Origin: Sphingomonas sp. UBA978
GTDB lineage: Bacteria; Pseudomonadota; Alphaproteobacteria; Sphingomonadales; Sphingomonadaceae
DNA length: 64,000 nucleotides
Direction of reading: 5' to 3'
Assembly (NCBI RefSeq): GCF_002292295.1
Contig: NZ_DBBS01000005.1
Span: 62,001-126,000, forward strand
A program made the position numbers and the translations under genes. The notes beneath the pieces were generated by a model. That model made no database searches, was not told where the DNA came from, and saw nothing but the letters and a program-made list of their open reading frames with translations. Shown in pieces: positions 37,429 to 46,142 of this stretch. Position 1 is the stretch's first letter. Each line of letters begins with the position of its first letter.

Positions 37429-38183
37429 CCCACAAGATCTCTGCCAAGGACGTCAGCGTCTTCTACGGCGCCAAACAGGCGATCGATCACGTCTCGATCG
37501 ACGTCGACCAGGACAATGTCGTCGCCTTCATCGGCCCGTCGGGCTGCGGCAAATCGACCTTCCTGCGCACGCTCAACCGGATGAACGACACCGTCGCCAG
37601 CGCGCGCGTGACCGGCGAGATCCTGCTCGACGGCGAGGATATCTACGCCCCGTCGATGGACGTCGTGCAGCTGCGCGCGCGCGTCGGCATGGTGTTCCAG
37701 AAGCCCAATCCCTTCCCCAAATCGATCTACGAGAACGTCGCCTACGGTCCGCGCATCCACGGCCTCGCCACCGCGCGCGCCGACCTCGACCTGATGGTCG
37801 AGCAATCGCTGCGCCGCGCCGGCCTGTGGGACGAGGTGAAGGATCGCCTGTCGGACAGCGGCACCGCGCTGTCCGGCGGCCAGCAGCAGCGGCTGTGCAT
37901 CGCCCGCGCCATCGCGGTCGATCCGGAGGTGATCCTGATGGACGAACCGTGCAGCGCGCTCGACCCGATCGCGACCGCGAAGATCGAGGAGCTGATCCAC
38001 GGGCTCAAGGGCCGCTACGCGATCGTCATCGTCACCCACAACATGCAGCAGGCGGCGCGCGTCTCGCAGCAGACCGCCTTCTTCCACCTCGGCCAGCTGG
38101 TCGAGTTCGGCCGGACGGGCGACATCTTCACCAACCCGCGGGAGGAACGCACCCGCGACTATATCACCGGGCGGTACGGCTAA
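37425..38183 (+). CDS. pstB: Phosphate ABC transporter ATP-binding protein PstB
   Basis: A 252-residue ABC ATPase: Walker A GPSGCGKST (residues 37-45), Q-loop MVFQKPNPFPKSIYENVAYG (a PstB signature), ABC signature LSGGQQQRLCIARA, Walker B VILMDEPCSALDP and switch His in VTHNMQQA. Powers PstCA. GTG start at 37425 overlaps the pstA stop by 4 nt; the stop overlaps phoU as TAATG. Confidence 0.97.
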   Translation: MTHKISAKDVSVFYGAKQAIDHVSIDVDQDNVVAFIGPSGCGKSTFLRTLNRMNDTVASARVTGEILLDGEDIYAPSMDVVQLRARVGMVFQKPNPFPKSIYENVAYGPRIHGLATARADLDLMVEQSLRRAGLWDEVKDRLSDSGTALSGGQQQRLCIARAIAVDPEVILMDEPCSALDPIATAKIEELIHGLKGRYAIVIVTHNMQQAARVSQQTAFFHLGQLVEFGRTGDIFTNPREERTRDYITGRYG

Positions 38184-38877
38184 TGGTAGATCATACGGTC
38201 AAGGCGTTCGACGCCGACATCGGCCAGCTGCGGGGTATGATCTCGCAGATGGGCGGGCTGGCGGAGGATGCGATCGCGCTGGCGATGCAGGCGTTGCAGC
38301 GCCCCGACCCGGCGCTCGCCGCACGCGTCCGCGCCGACGACAAGGCGATCGACGCGATCGAATCCGAGGTCGAGCGGCTCGCCGTCCGCATCATCGCGCT
38401 GCGCGCGCCGATGGCGGTCGACCTGCGCGAGGTGGTGGCGGCGCTGAAGATCGCCGCGGTCGTCGAACGCATCGGCGATTACGCCAAGAACATCGCCAAG
38501 CGCGTGCCGATGATAGACGGCGAACACCGGATCGAACCAATCTCGCTGCTGCCGTCGATGGCGCGGATGGCGAGCGACATGGTCCGCGCCGCGCTCGACG
38601 CCTTCGCCGCGCGCGATCCCGAGGCGGCGATGCGCGTCGTCGAAAGCGATGCCGCGCTCGACGATTTCTACGACAGCATCTTCCGCACGCTGGTGACCTA
38701 TATGGTCGAGAATCCGCGCACGATCAGCCAGGTCGCCCACCTGCTGTTCGTCGCCAAGAATCTGGAACGGATCGGCGACCACGCCACCAACGTCGCCGAG
38801 ATGGTCTATTTCGCCGCAACCGGCACCCAGATGGCCGACCGCGACCGCGGCGGCGCCACTTCCGAGGACGAACGCTG

Positions 38878-38878
<1 letters not shown>
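38183..38878 (+). CDS. phoU: Phosphate signalling protein PhoU
   Basis: A 231-residue all-helical protein built from two PhoU repeats, each with the metal-binding pattern: VVERIGDYAKNIAKR (about residue 95) and NLERIGDHATNVAEM (about residue 200). It couples the PstSCAB transporter to PhoR so that the kinase is held off when phosphate is plentiful. Overlaps pstB and phoB by 1 nt each. Confidence 0.96.
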
Positions 38879-39570
<692 letters not shown>

Positions 39571-39669
39571 TAGAATCGGGCGCGAAACGAAGGAGAAAAC
39601 TTTCGGTTGGGGCGTTGGGCTGGGGCGCTGACGTATTTCAGTGCATGAGATTCCAAAGGAGACTCCGCG

Positions 39670-40101
39670 ATGAAGCTCATCTTGCTGGCCGCCACGGCCC
39701 TGATCGCCGCCCCCGTCATGGCGCAGACGACCCCGGCGCCGGCCGACGCGCAGACCGCGCCGGCCGGCACGCCCGATCAGACCATGACGCCCGCACCGGC
39801 CGATCCCGCCGCAGCGCCGGCCGATCCGGCAGCGGGTCCTCCCCCCGCCGACGCCGCCAGCGCACCGGCACCGCAGGCGTCCGCGCCCGCGCCGATGGCG
39901 ACCGGTTCGGGAACGCCTGCCGGCGGCTATGCCCCGACGGGTTCGGCGCTGAGCGGCGGCACCCCCGGCGCGACGCTGCCCCCGGTCTTCCGTCCGGCGC
40001 CGACCCCGGATCAGGCCTATCCGGCCCCGGCACCGCTGGCCAAATATCCGGTCTGCAAGAAGGGCCAATACGACCAGTGCATCCAGCGCGGCGGCAAGTA
40101 A
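39670..40101 (+). CDS. Exported Ala/Pro-rich protein
   Basis: A 143-residue protein with a signal peptide (cleaved after APVMA) and a low-complexity middle of Ala, Pro, Asp and Gly that must be disordered. The only conserved-looking part is the C-terminus YPVCKKGQYDQCIQRGGK, with two cysteines that could form a disulfide. Similar short proteins with a Cys-x(6)-Cys ending are frequent in sphingomonads, but I know no function. AAAGGAGA lies 8 nt before the ATG. The 99 nt between phoB and this gene carry its promoter, not identified. Confidence 0.75.
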   Translation: MKLILLAATALIAAPVMAQTTPAPADAQTAPAGTPDQTMTPAPADPAAAPADPAAGPPPADAASAPAPQASAPAPMATGSGTPAGGYAPTGSALSGGTPGATLPPVFRPAPTPDQAYPAPAPLAKYPVCKKGQYDQCIQRGGK

Positions 40102-40158
40102 GCCCCGCGCATCGGCGACCGGCATGACCGGTTGCCAGATGCCACTTACCGTTTAGGG

Positions 40159-40193
40159 AAAGGCGCTCCAACGATAGAGAGGAGCGCCTTTTT
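40159..40193 (+). terminator. Intrinsic terminator-like hairpin overlapping the next ribosome-binding site
   Basis: AAAGGCGCTCC (40159-40169), loop of 11 nt, GGAGCGCCTTTTT (40181-40193): a 10-11-bp GC-rich stem followed by five T, the standard intrinsic terminator shape. It would end the Ala/Pro-rich gene, but its last T is 1 nt from the ATG of the SDR gene, and the GAGAGGAG that would serve as that gene's ribosome-binding site is in the loop and 3' arm. Confidence 0.85.
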
Positions 40194-40194
40194 C

Positions 40195-41097
40195 ATGTCC
40201 CCCATTCGCTTCGACGGCAAGGTCGCGATCGTCACCGGTGCCGGCGGCGGTCTCGGTCGCCAGTACGCACTCGAACTCGCCCGTCGCGGCGCGCGGGTGG
40301 TGGTCAACGATCTGGGCGGCGCGCGCGACGGCACCGGCCATTCCGACGCCGCACTGGCGGTGGTCGAGGAGATCCGCGCGGCGGGCGGCGAGGCGATGTC
40401 GAACGGCGGCAACGTCGCCGACTTCGACCAGATGGTCGACATGGTCGCCGCGGCGAAACAGGCCTGGGGCGGCGTGCACATCCTCATCAACAACGCCGGC
40501 GTCCTCCGCGACAAGACCTTCGCCAAGATGGACCCGGCGGATTTCGAATTCGTCGTCCGCGTCCACCTGCTCGGCTCCGCCATGGCGACCAAGGCGTGCT
40601 GGGAGACGTTCCGCGAACAGAATTACGGCCGCGTGCTGATGACCGCCTCGTCCACCGGCCTGTTCGGCAATTTCGGCCAGGCGAATTACGGCGCGGCGAA
40701 GATGGGCCTCGCCGGCCTCACCAAGACGCTGGCGATCGAGGGCGCGAAGAACGACATCCGGGTCAACACGATCGCCCCCACCGCCGGCACGCGCATGACC
40801 GAGGACCTGTTCCCCGCCGCCGCATTCGAGGCCTTCGCCCCCGAAAAGGTCGCCCCCGGCGCGCTCTACCTCGTCAGCGAGGACGCGCCGACCAACGTCA
40901 TCCTCGGCGCCGGCGCGGGCGCGTTCCAGGCCTCCTACGTCACGCTCACCCGCGGCACGCTGCTGACCGGCGACGACCTGTCCCCCGAAGGCGTCGCGGC
41001 GCATTGGGACGCGATCACCGACCGGACCGGCGAGATCGTGCCGAAGACGGGCGCGGAACAGGCGATGACGGTCGGCAAGCTGCTGCAGGGCGGTTGA
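40195..41097 (+). CDS. SDR oxidoreductase, 17-beta-HSD4/MFE-like
   Basis: A 300-residue SDR of the subgroup resembling the dehydrogenase part of peroxisomal multifunctional enzyme 2: FDGKVAIVTGAGGGLGRQYA at the start, VVVNDLGGARDG, NNAGVLRDKTFAKM, catalytic Ser in TASSTGLFGNFGQ and YxxxK in NYGAAKMGL. Such enzymes oxidise 3-hydroxyacyl-CoA, but the substrate here is unproven. The ATG at 40195 lies immediately after a terminator-like hairpin that includes its ribosome-binding site, so expression may depend on RNA structure. Confidence 0.87.
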   Translation: MSPIRFDGKVAIVTGAGGGLGRQYALELARRGARVVVNDLGGARDGTGHSDAALAVVEEIRAAGGEAMSNGGNVADFDQMVDMVAAAKQAWGGVHILINNAGVLRDKTFAKMDPADFEFVVRVHLLGSAMATKACWETFREQNYGRVLMTASSTGLFGNFGQANYGAAKMGLAGLTKTLAIEGAKNDIRVNTIAPTAGTRMTEDLFPAAAFEAFAPEKVAPGALYLVSEDAPTNVILGAGAGAFQASYVTLTRGTLLTGDDLSPEGVAAHWDAITDRTGEIVPKTGAEQAMTVGKLLQGG

Positions 41098-41105
41098 GGT
41101 CGCAC

Positions 41106-41133
41106 GGGGTGTATTGATTAAACAATACACCCC
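41106..41133. promoter_or_regulatory. Perfect 11-bp operator-like dyad
   Basis: GGGGTGTATTG (41106-41116) is repeated as its exact complement at 41123-41133 around the 6-nt spacer ATTAAA, 9 nt after the SDR stop and 35 nt before the membrane-protein ATG. The AT-rich core and absence of a T run argue for a protein-binding operator rather than a terminator. No regulator gene is adjacent. Confidence 0.65.
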
Positions 41134-41167
41134 TGATACCCTCCCGGCGTCAACAGGGAGGATCACC

Positions 41168-42187
41168 ATGTACAGCGAAAGCGACATCGATGGCGCGGTG
41201 ACGGCGGGGGCGATCTCCCCCGCCGCCGCCGCGGCGCTGCGCGCCCACGTCGCCACCAGCCACGCCGCGCCGGCGGTGGACGAGGAGCATTTCCGGCTGC
41301 TCACCGGGTTCAACGACATCTTCGTCGCCATCGCGCTGGTGCTGCTGCTCGTCGCGGTCGGCCAGATCGGCATGGCGATCACGCCAGCCGCAGGCGGCAC
41401 GCTGGTCGCCGCCGCATCCTGGGGCCTCGCCGAATATTTCACCACGCGCCGCCGCATGGCCTTGCCGAGCATCCTGCTGCTGATCGCCTTCGTCGGCGGC
41501 GTCGCGGGCGCGCTGTTCGGCCTCGTCGAGACGGTCGCGCCGCATATCGACGGACGCGCCGGTGCGCTGGCAGCGGCGGGCGTCGCCCTTGCCGCGGCGG
41601 GGGCGGCATGGCTGCACTGGCGGCGGTTCATGGTGCCGATCACCGTCGCCGCGGGGGCCGCGGCGCTGGTCGGAACCGCGATCGGTCTCGCCCTCGCCGC
41701 TGTGCCGACGATCGAGCAGGCGGTGTGGCCGCTGCTGCTGGTCGGTGGCCTCGCCGTCTTCGCCACCGCAATGCGCTGGGACATGAGCGACACGCAGCGC
41801 CGCACCCGCCGCTCCGACGTCGCCTTCTGGCTGCACCTCGCCGCCGCACCGATGATCGCGCATTCGATCTTCCAGATGCTCGGGGTGTTCCGCGGCGAGA
41901 TCGGCGCGGGCATGGCGCTGGTGGTGCTGGCGCTCTACGTCGGCTTCGCTGCGATCGCGCTGGCGGTCGACCGGCGGGCGCTGCTGGTCAGCGGCCTCGC
42001 CTATGTGCTGGCCGCGCTCTACGCGCTGTTCCGCAGCGCCGGCGCGATCGAGCTGGGCGCGGCACTGACCGCCTTCGTCATCGGATCGGCACTCCTCAGC
42101 CTCTCCGCCTTCTGGCAGCCGATGCGCCGCGCCGTAGTCACCGCGCTGTCGCAGTCGCTGCGCCACCGCCTGCCCGCGGTGGCATAG
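41168..42187 (+). CDS. Polytopic membrane protein of unknown function
   Basis: A 339-residue protein with a 45-residue soluble start (DIDGAVTAGAISPAAAAALR, the type of short helical lead seen in DUF2157-like proteins) and about ten membrane helices. AGGGAGG lies 7 nt before the ATG. I see no transporter or enzyme motif. A perfect dyad upstream suggests specific regulation. Alone in its transcript. Confidence 0.8.
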   Translation: MYSESDIDGAVTAGAISPAAAAALRAHVATSHAAPAVDEEHFRLLTGFNDIFVAIALVLLLVAVGQIGMAITPAAGGTLVAAASWGLAEYFTTRRRMALPSILLLIAFVGGVAGALFGLVETVAPHIDGRAGALAAAGVALAAAGAAWLHWRRFMVPITVAAGAAALVGTAIGLALAAVPTIEQAVWPLLLVGGLAVFATAMRWDMSDTQRRTRRSDVAFWLHLAAAPMIAHSIFQMLGVFRGEIGAGMALVVLALYVGFAAIALAVDRRALLVSGLAYVLAALYALFRSAGAIELGAALTAFVIGSALLSLSAFWQPMRRAVVTALSQSLRHRLPAVA

Positions 42188-42209
42188 ACCTGACCGACCG
42201 GCGGCGGGC

Positions 42210-43193
42210 CTAGCCCCGCCGCCATTTCGTCCACAGATGCCGCGCCAGCATCGCCGGCGGCATGCGCAGCCAGTGCGAACGGATATAGAAGACCAGCCGC
42301 GTCAGCGGGCGGATTGGTCGGCCCCAATCGTCGCGGGCGAGCAGGCGGCGCAGATACAGCCGGTCGCTCCAGCCCGGCGCCTCGACCGGCGGCGGCGTCC
42401 CGAACAACCGCCGGCTCAGCCGCAGCGCCCGCGCCATCTCGCGCGCCAGTCCGTGATGCCGCGCCCGCGCCGCCAGCCCGTCGTCGCCATGCTCCCCGAT
42501 CAGGCAGTGGATGTCCCACAGGTTGCGCAGGCCCCCCGCCAGATCGCCGTCCGCGAACAGATGCGCCGCCGCATGCACCGCCATGTCGTCGGGCGACAGC
42601 AGCGACAGACCGTTGCCGAGCGGTTGCGCATCGACCAGCAGCGCCGGAGCGTCCGGCCGAATCCGCGCGGTCAGCGGCAGGATCGTATGGTGGACGTCGA
42701 TCATCCGGTCGCGCTCGCGATGGATCAGCGGCGGCAGCTCGTGCATCCAGCGACGGTAATAGGCGTCGTCATAGGGATCGGGCTTGACCCATTCCCACCC
42801 CGCCGCAAGCAGTGCCGCCTCGACCGCGTCCAGCGCATCCCGCGGCACCAGAATGTCGAGGTCGCCGATCGACCGACCCCGCCCCGCCGACAGTCCGCCC
42901 GCGACGAAGGCGGTGCCCTTCAGCAACACCACCGCGCATCCCAGCGGCGCCAGCGCCCGCCGCGCCATCTCCGCCTCCCACAAGGCGGCACGGCGGCCGT
43001 TCTCGGCGGCGGTGCGCGCATCCGCCAGCAGCAGCGCGACATCCTCGGGCAGCGGCAATCCGTCGAGCCGATAGGCCAGCGTCCCCAGCAATTGCTCGGC
43101 ACGCGCGGTGGTGATGAGCCCGATCCAGTCGGTGTCGAGCGTCAGCGACTGCGGATCGGCGAGCGCGCGGGCGAGGGTCAGAGCGTCCGCCAC
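42210..43193 (-). CDS. Nucleotidyltransferase family protein (HprK/PqqD cassette)
   Basis: A 327-residue protein with the minimal nucleotidyltransferase core of the NTP_transf_5 kind: LLKGTAFVAGG followed by the GRSIGDLDILV motif carrying the metal-binding Asp pair, then helical regions (DDMAVHAAAHLF, LRNLWDIHCLIGEH). Relatives in lasso-peptide clusters sit beside an HprK-like kinase, as here. The likely chemistry is transfer of a nucleotide to a peptide or small molecule; the acceptor is unknown. GTG 43193 is inferred as start; the coding region overlaps the kinase gene by 16 nt, so the cassette is one translation-coupled unit. Confidence 0.85.
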   Translation of the reverse strand: MADALTLARALADPQSLTLDTDWIGLITTARAEQLLGTLAYRLDGLPLPEDVALLLADARTAAENGRRAALWEAEMARRALAPLGCAVVLLKGTAFVAGGLSAGRGRSIGDLDILVPRDALDAVEAALLAAGWEWVKPDPYDDAYYRRWMHELPPLIHRERDRMIDVHHTILPLTARIRPDAPALLVDAQPLGNGLSLLSPDDMAVHAAAHLFADGDLAGGLRNLWDIHCLIGEHGDDGLAARARHHGLAREMARALRLSRRLFGTPPPVEAPGWSDRLYLRRLLARDDWGRPIRPLTRLVFYIRSHWLRMPPAMLARHLWTKWRRG

Positions 43194-44032
43194 AACGCCT
43201 CCACCTGCGCCACCGCCGCCGCGCCGTCGGGATAGTCGATCGCCTGCGCCGGCACCGTCCGCACCAGCCGCGTCAGCGTCGCGAACCCCGCCTCGCCCAT
43301 GGCGACGTAATTGGTCGACGCCTGCGTCAGCCGGACGAACGCCTCGCTGCCGCGCACCGGCAGCGTCTCGGCCGCATGGCCGTAGCGGGGGAAGAGCAGC
43401 AGCACCGGCCGCGCCGGTTCGTCCATCGCCCCCACCGCCAGCCCGTCCGGCACCATGTGGCGGATGTCGCCCTTCGGCGTCCCCGCCAGCAGCGGCCCGA
43501 ACCGCGCGTCGGGCTGCGCCGCCATTGCCGCGGCGATCCCCGCATTCTTGAGGCTGATGAGCCGGGGAAAGGCGTGGACGAGTCCGGTCTCCGGATCGAT
43601 CAGCGCGAATTCGTCGCCCATGAACCGCCAGCCCTTCGCCGCGAGCAATGTCGCCAGCGTCGATTTGCCCGCGCCCGATTCGCCGGTCATCAGCAGCGCA
43701 CGCCCGTCGCGCTCGACGCAGGAGGCGTGGAGCAGCAGGTGGCGCCGGCCGCCGAGCGCCAGTTGCAGGTTCATCGCCATTTCCGCGGCGAGCAGCCCCT
43801 GCGCCAGCGGCAGCGGCGCCGCCTCGGGCAGCGTATAGTCGCCGGCGATGCGGATCGACGGGCGCACCAGACGCCGCCACGGCCGCGTCGCCTCCAGCCG
43901 GACGGTGAAGTCGGGCAGGTTGGGCGAGGGATAATAACGGTACAATTCGCGCAGCTGGTCGATCGGCTCGCGCCAGTCGCTGCCGACGCGAAAGCCGATC
44001 GGCCCGATCCGCACCGAAAAGACGTGCCTCAT
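43178..44032 (-). CDS. HprK-related kinase (type A)
   Basis: A 284-residue kinase of the HPr-kinase fold but far from true HprK. P-loop GESGAGKST at 117-125, HASCVERDG just before it (residues 102-110), and GDEFALID at 139-146 in place of the acidic HprK motif. The N-terminal 100 residues (FRVGSDWREPIDQLRELYRY) are typical of the related family named HprK-related kinase A. No HPr or PTS gene is near, so sugar-PTS control is unlikely. HprK-like kinases in lasso-peptide clusters phosphorylate the peptide; a similar role is proposed here. Start ATG 44032 overlaps the PqqD-like stop by 4 nt. Confidence 0.87.
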   Translation of the reverse strand: MRHVFSVRIGPIGFRVGSDWREPIDQLRELYRYYPSPNLPDFTVRLEATRPWRRLVRPSIRIAGDYTLPEAAPLPLAQGLLAAEMAMNLQLALGGRRHLLLHASCVERDGRALLMTGESGAGKSTLATLLAAKGWRFMGDEFALIDPETGLVHAFPRLISLKNAGIAAAMAAQPDARFGPLLAGTPKGDIRHMVPDGLAVGAMDEPARPVLLLFPRYGHAAETLPVRGSEAFVRLTQASTNYVAMGEAGFATLTRLVRTVPAQAIDYPDGAAAVAQVEALWRTL

Positions 44033-44295
44033 GCCGCCTCGACCAGCCCGGCGACCATCAGTTCGTCGAGCCGGGCGGCAAGCGCGGCGCGGTCGGCATC
44101 GGCCAGATCGAACCGGTCGGCGAGCCGCGCGAGCAGTGCGTCGAGGTCGAGCGGTTCGTCGGCCAGCACCGTCAGTATCTCGGGCGCGGGGCTGGCGAGC
44201 AGATGCGTGATGCCCGACGGACGATGGAACACGGCGGTGAAGGCGTCGAGCCCGGCGGTCAGCAGCGCCTCGGCGGGCGGGGCGCGATAGCGCAC
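44029..44295 (-). CDS. PqqD-like (RRE) peptide chaperone of the HPr-rel-A system
   Basis: An 88-residue winged-helix protein: an N-terminal strand pair (LDAFTAVFHRPSGITHLLAS), then helices APEILTVLADEPLDLDALLARLADRF and a C-terminal wing helix (ALAARLDELMVAGLVEA). This is the PqqD/RiPP-recognition-element fold, which binds leader peptides and presents them to modifying enzymes. No PQQ genes are present; the neighbours match the HPr-rel-A system. GTG start at 44295, 5 nt after the preceding stop; overlaps the kinase by 4 nt. Confidence 0.83.
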   Translation of the reverse strand: MRYRAPPAEALLTAGLDAFTAVFHRPSGITHLLASPAPEILTVLADEPLDLDALLARLADRFDLADADRAALAARLDELMVAGLVEAA

Positions 44296-44300
44296 GGCCG

Positions 44301-44723
44301 TCAGGCGCGGGGCATCTGCAACGAGGCGAAGCAGGTGAAGCCGCCCTGCCCGCGCTGCAACCGGCGGATATAGCTGACATAGGCGCGGTTGCTGTCATAG
44401 GTCGTGCCGGGCAGCTGGCCGCCGGCGAGCGCACGCTTGACCTCCTCGCCCTTGAACGGCCGCGCGGCGGGCGGGAACGCGCCTTTGGTGCCGGGCGCGA
44501 CGACGTTGCCGGCGGGATCGATGAAGCGCCCTGCCCGCCCCAGGTCGGGCACCGGGATCTGGCAGTTCATCACCGAACCGGCGGTCTGCGCCAGCGCCGG
44601 GCGGATCGACACGACCGCACCCGCCGTCACCGCGCCGAGCATCAGCACGCGTCGCCGGGTCGAGACAGAATCGTCCCCGGCTTGCGCTTCGTCCTGGCCG
44701 TCGGTCGGCGTCGCGTCGTTCAT
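44301..44723 (-). CDS. Tat-exported small protein, first gene of HprK/PqqD cassette
   Basis: A 140-residue protein. Residues 22-46 form a twin-arginine signal (STRRRVLMLGAVTAGA, cleavage near ALAQ), leaving about 94 mature residues with only two cysteines (MNC and FTCF). I recognise no family. Export by Tat suggests it folds, or is modified, in the cytoplasm before leaving. Being the first gene of a unit that also encodes a peptide-binding protein, a kinase and a nucleotidyltransferase, it is a candidate substrate of the cassette, but the link is positional only. Confidence 0.72.
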   Translation of the reverse strand: MNDATPTDGQDEAQAGDDSVSTRRRVLMLGAVTAGAVVSIRPALAQTAGSVMNCQIPVPDLGRAGRFIDPAGNVVAPGTKGAFPPAARPFKGEEVKRALAGGQLPGTTYDSNRAYVSYIRRLQRGQGGFTCFASLQMPRA

Positions 44724-44793
44724 GGCACCCCTGCTAGACGACGCTGAGTTTCACATTCGCCAACCACTGGCAAGCGCCGCAACACGTGCCATC

Positions 44794-44823
44794 GCGAGAC
44801 GACGGGGGCGCCCGCCGTCTCGC
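44794..44823 (-). terminator. Hairpin downstream of hslU
   Basis: GCGAGACG (44794-44801) pairs perfectly with CGTCTCGC (44816-44823), and the loop can extend the stem with GC pairs. It begins 14 nt after the hslU stop on the minus strand. There is no clear T run, so termination is probable but not certain. Confidence 0.6.
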
Positions 44824-44836
44824 TATCGGCCTGGGA

Positions 44837-46129
44837 TTACAGCACGAAGCGGCTGAGGTCGGTGTTGCGGGCGATTCCGGCGAGCTGGCGGTCGACATAG
44901 GCGGCGTCCACGACCACGCTTTCGGTGCGATCCTCCGCGTCGAAGCTCACCTCCTCGAGCAGCTTCTCCATCACCGTCTGCAACCGGCGTGCGCCGATAT
45001 TCTCGACCTGCCCGTTCACCTCGGCGGCGATGCGCGCGATCGCGGCGATGCCGTCTTCGGTGAAGCTCACCTCCGCGCCTTCGGTCGCCAGCAGCGCCTT
45101 GTACTGCAGCGGCAGCGACGCCTTGGTGTCCGACAGGATCGCGATGAAATCCGCCTCGGTCAGGCCCTTCAGCTCGACGCGGATCGGCAGGCGGCCCTGC
45201 AATTCGGGCAGGAGGTCGGACGGCTTGGCGACGTGGAACGCGCCGCTGGCGATGAACAGGATATGGTCCGTCTTCATCGGGCCGTATTTGGTCGCGACCG
45301 TGGTGCCCTCGATCAGCGGCAACAGGTCGCGCTGCACGCCTTCGCGGCTGACCGATCCACCGCGCACGTCGCTGACCGCGATCTTGTCGATCTCGTCGAG
45401 GAAGACGATGCCGTTGGCCTCCGCATCCGCCAGCGCGGTGCGGCTGACCTCGTCCTGGTCGAGCCGCTTGTCCGCTTCCTCCTCGACCAGCTTGTCCCAC
45501 GCCGCGCGCACGCCGATCTTGCGGCGCTTCAGCTGCTGACCGCCGCCGAACGATTTCATCATCTCGCCGAGGTTTATCATCTGTGCGCCTGCGCCCGGCA
45601 CCTCGAACGGCGTCGCGGGCGCCTGTTCCAGCTCGATCTCGATCTCGGTCGCATCGAGGTGGCCGTCGGCGAAGCGCTGCTTGAAGCTCTCGCGCGTCGC
45701 CTGGCTGCTGTCCTTGCCGACCAGCGCGTCGAGCAGGCGCTTCATCGCCGCCTCCTCCGCCTTGTCCTTCACCGCGACGCGGCGCCGTTCCTTCTCCAGC
45801 CGGATCGCTTCCTCGACCAGGTCGCGCGCGATCTGTTCGACGTCGCGGCCGACATAGCCGACCTCGGTGAACTTGGTCGCCTCGACCTTGACGAACGGCG
45901 CATCGGCCAGCTTGGCGAGGCGACGGCTGATCTCGGTCTTGCCGCAGCCGGTGGGCCCGATCATCAGGATGTTCTTGGGCGTCACCTCGTCGCGCAGGTC
46001 GGCGGACAATTGCTGGCGGCGCCAGCGGTTGCGCATCGCCACCGCGACCGCGCGCTTGGCGTCGGACTGGCCGATGATATGGGCGTCGAGCGCGGCGACG
46101 ATCGCCTTGGGGGTCAGGTTCTGGTTCAT
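44837..46129 (-). CDS. hslU: HslU ATPase of the HslUV protease
   Basis: A 430-residue AAA+ unfoldase. N-terminal IIGQSDAKRAVAVAMRNRWRR, Walker A GPTGCGKTE (58-66), TEVGYVGRDVEQIARDL, the long I domain, Walker B IVFLDEIDKIA, sensor GAFHVAKPSDLLPELQGR, and the C-terminal RFVL tail that inserts into HslV. Follows hslV on the same strand across a 120-nt gap carrying a palindromic doublet. Confidence 0.97.
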   Translation of the reverse strand: MNQNLTPKAIVAALDAHIIGQSDAKRAVAVAMRNRWRRQQLSADLRDEVTPKNILMIGPTGCGKTEISRRLAKLADAPFVKVEATKFTEVGYVGRDVEQIARDLVEEAIRLEKERRRVAVKDKAEEAAMKRLLDALVGKDSSQATRESFKQRFADGHLDATEIEIELEQAPATPFEVPGAGAQMINLGEMMKSFGGGQQLKRRKIGVRAAWDKLVEEEADKRLDQDEVSRTALADAEANGIVFLDEIDKIAVSDVRGGSVSREGVQRDLLPLIEGTTVATKYGPMKTDHILFIASGAFHVAKPSDLLPELQGRLPIRVELKGLTEADFIAILSDTKASLPLQYKALLATEGAEVSFTEDGIAAIARIAAEVNGQVENIGARRLQTVMEKLLEEVSFDAEDRTESVVVDAAYVDRQLAGIARNTDLSRFVL

Positions 46130-46142
46130 GGGTTTCTTCTTG

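Noticed and set aside
43178..44032. True HPr kinase/phosphorylase of the PTS
   Set aside because: No HPr or EI gene is nearby, the N-terminus and acidic motif differ from HprK, and the context matches the HprK-related type.
44029..44295. PqqD as evidence of PQQ biosynthesis
   Set aside because: No pqqA, B, C or E genes are near; the adjacent HprK-related kinase and nucleotidyltransferase place it in another system.
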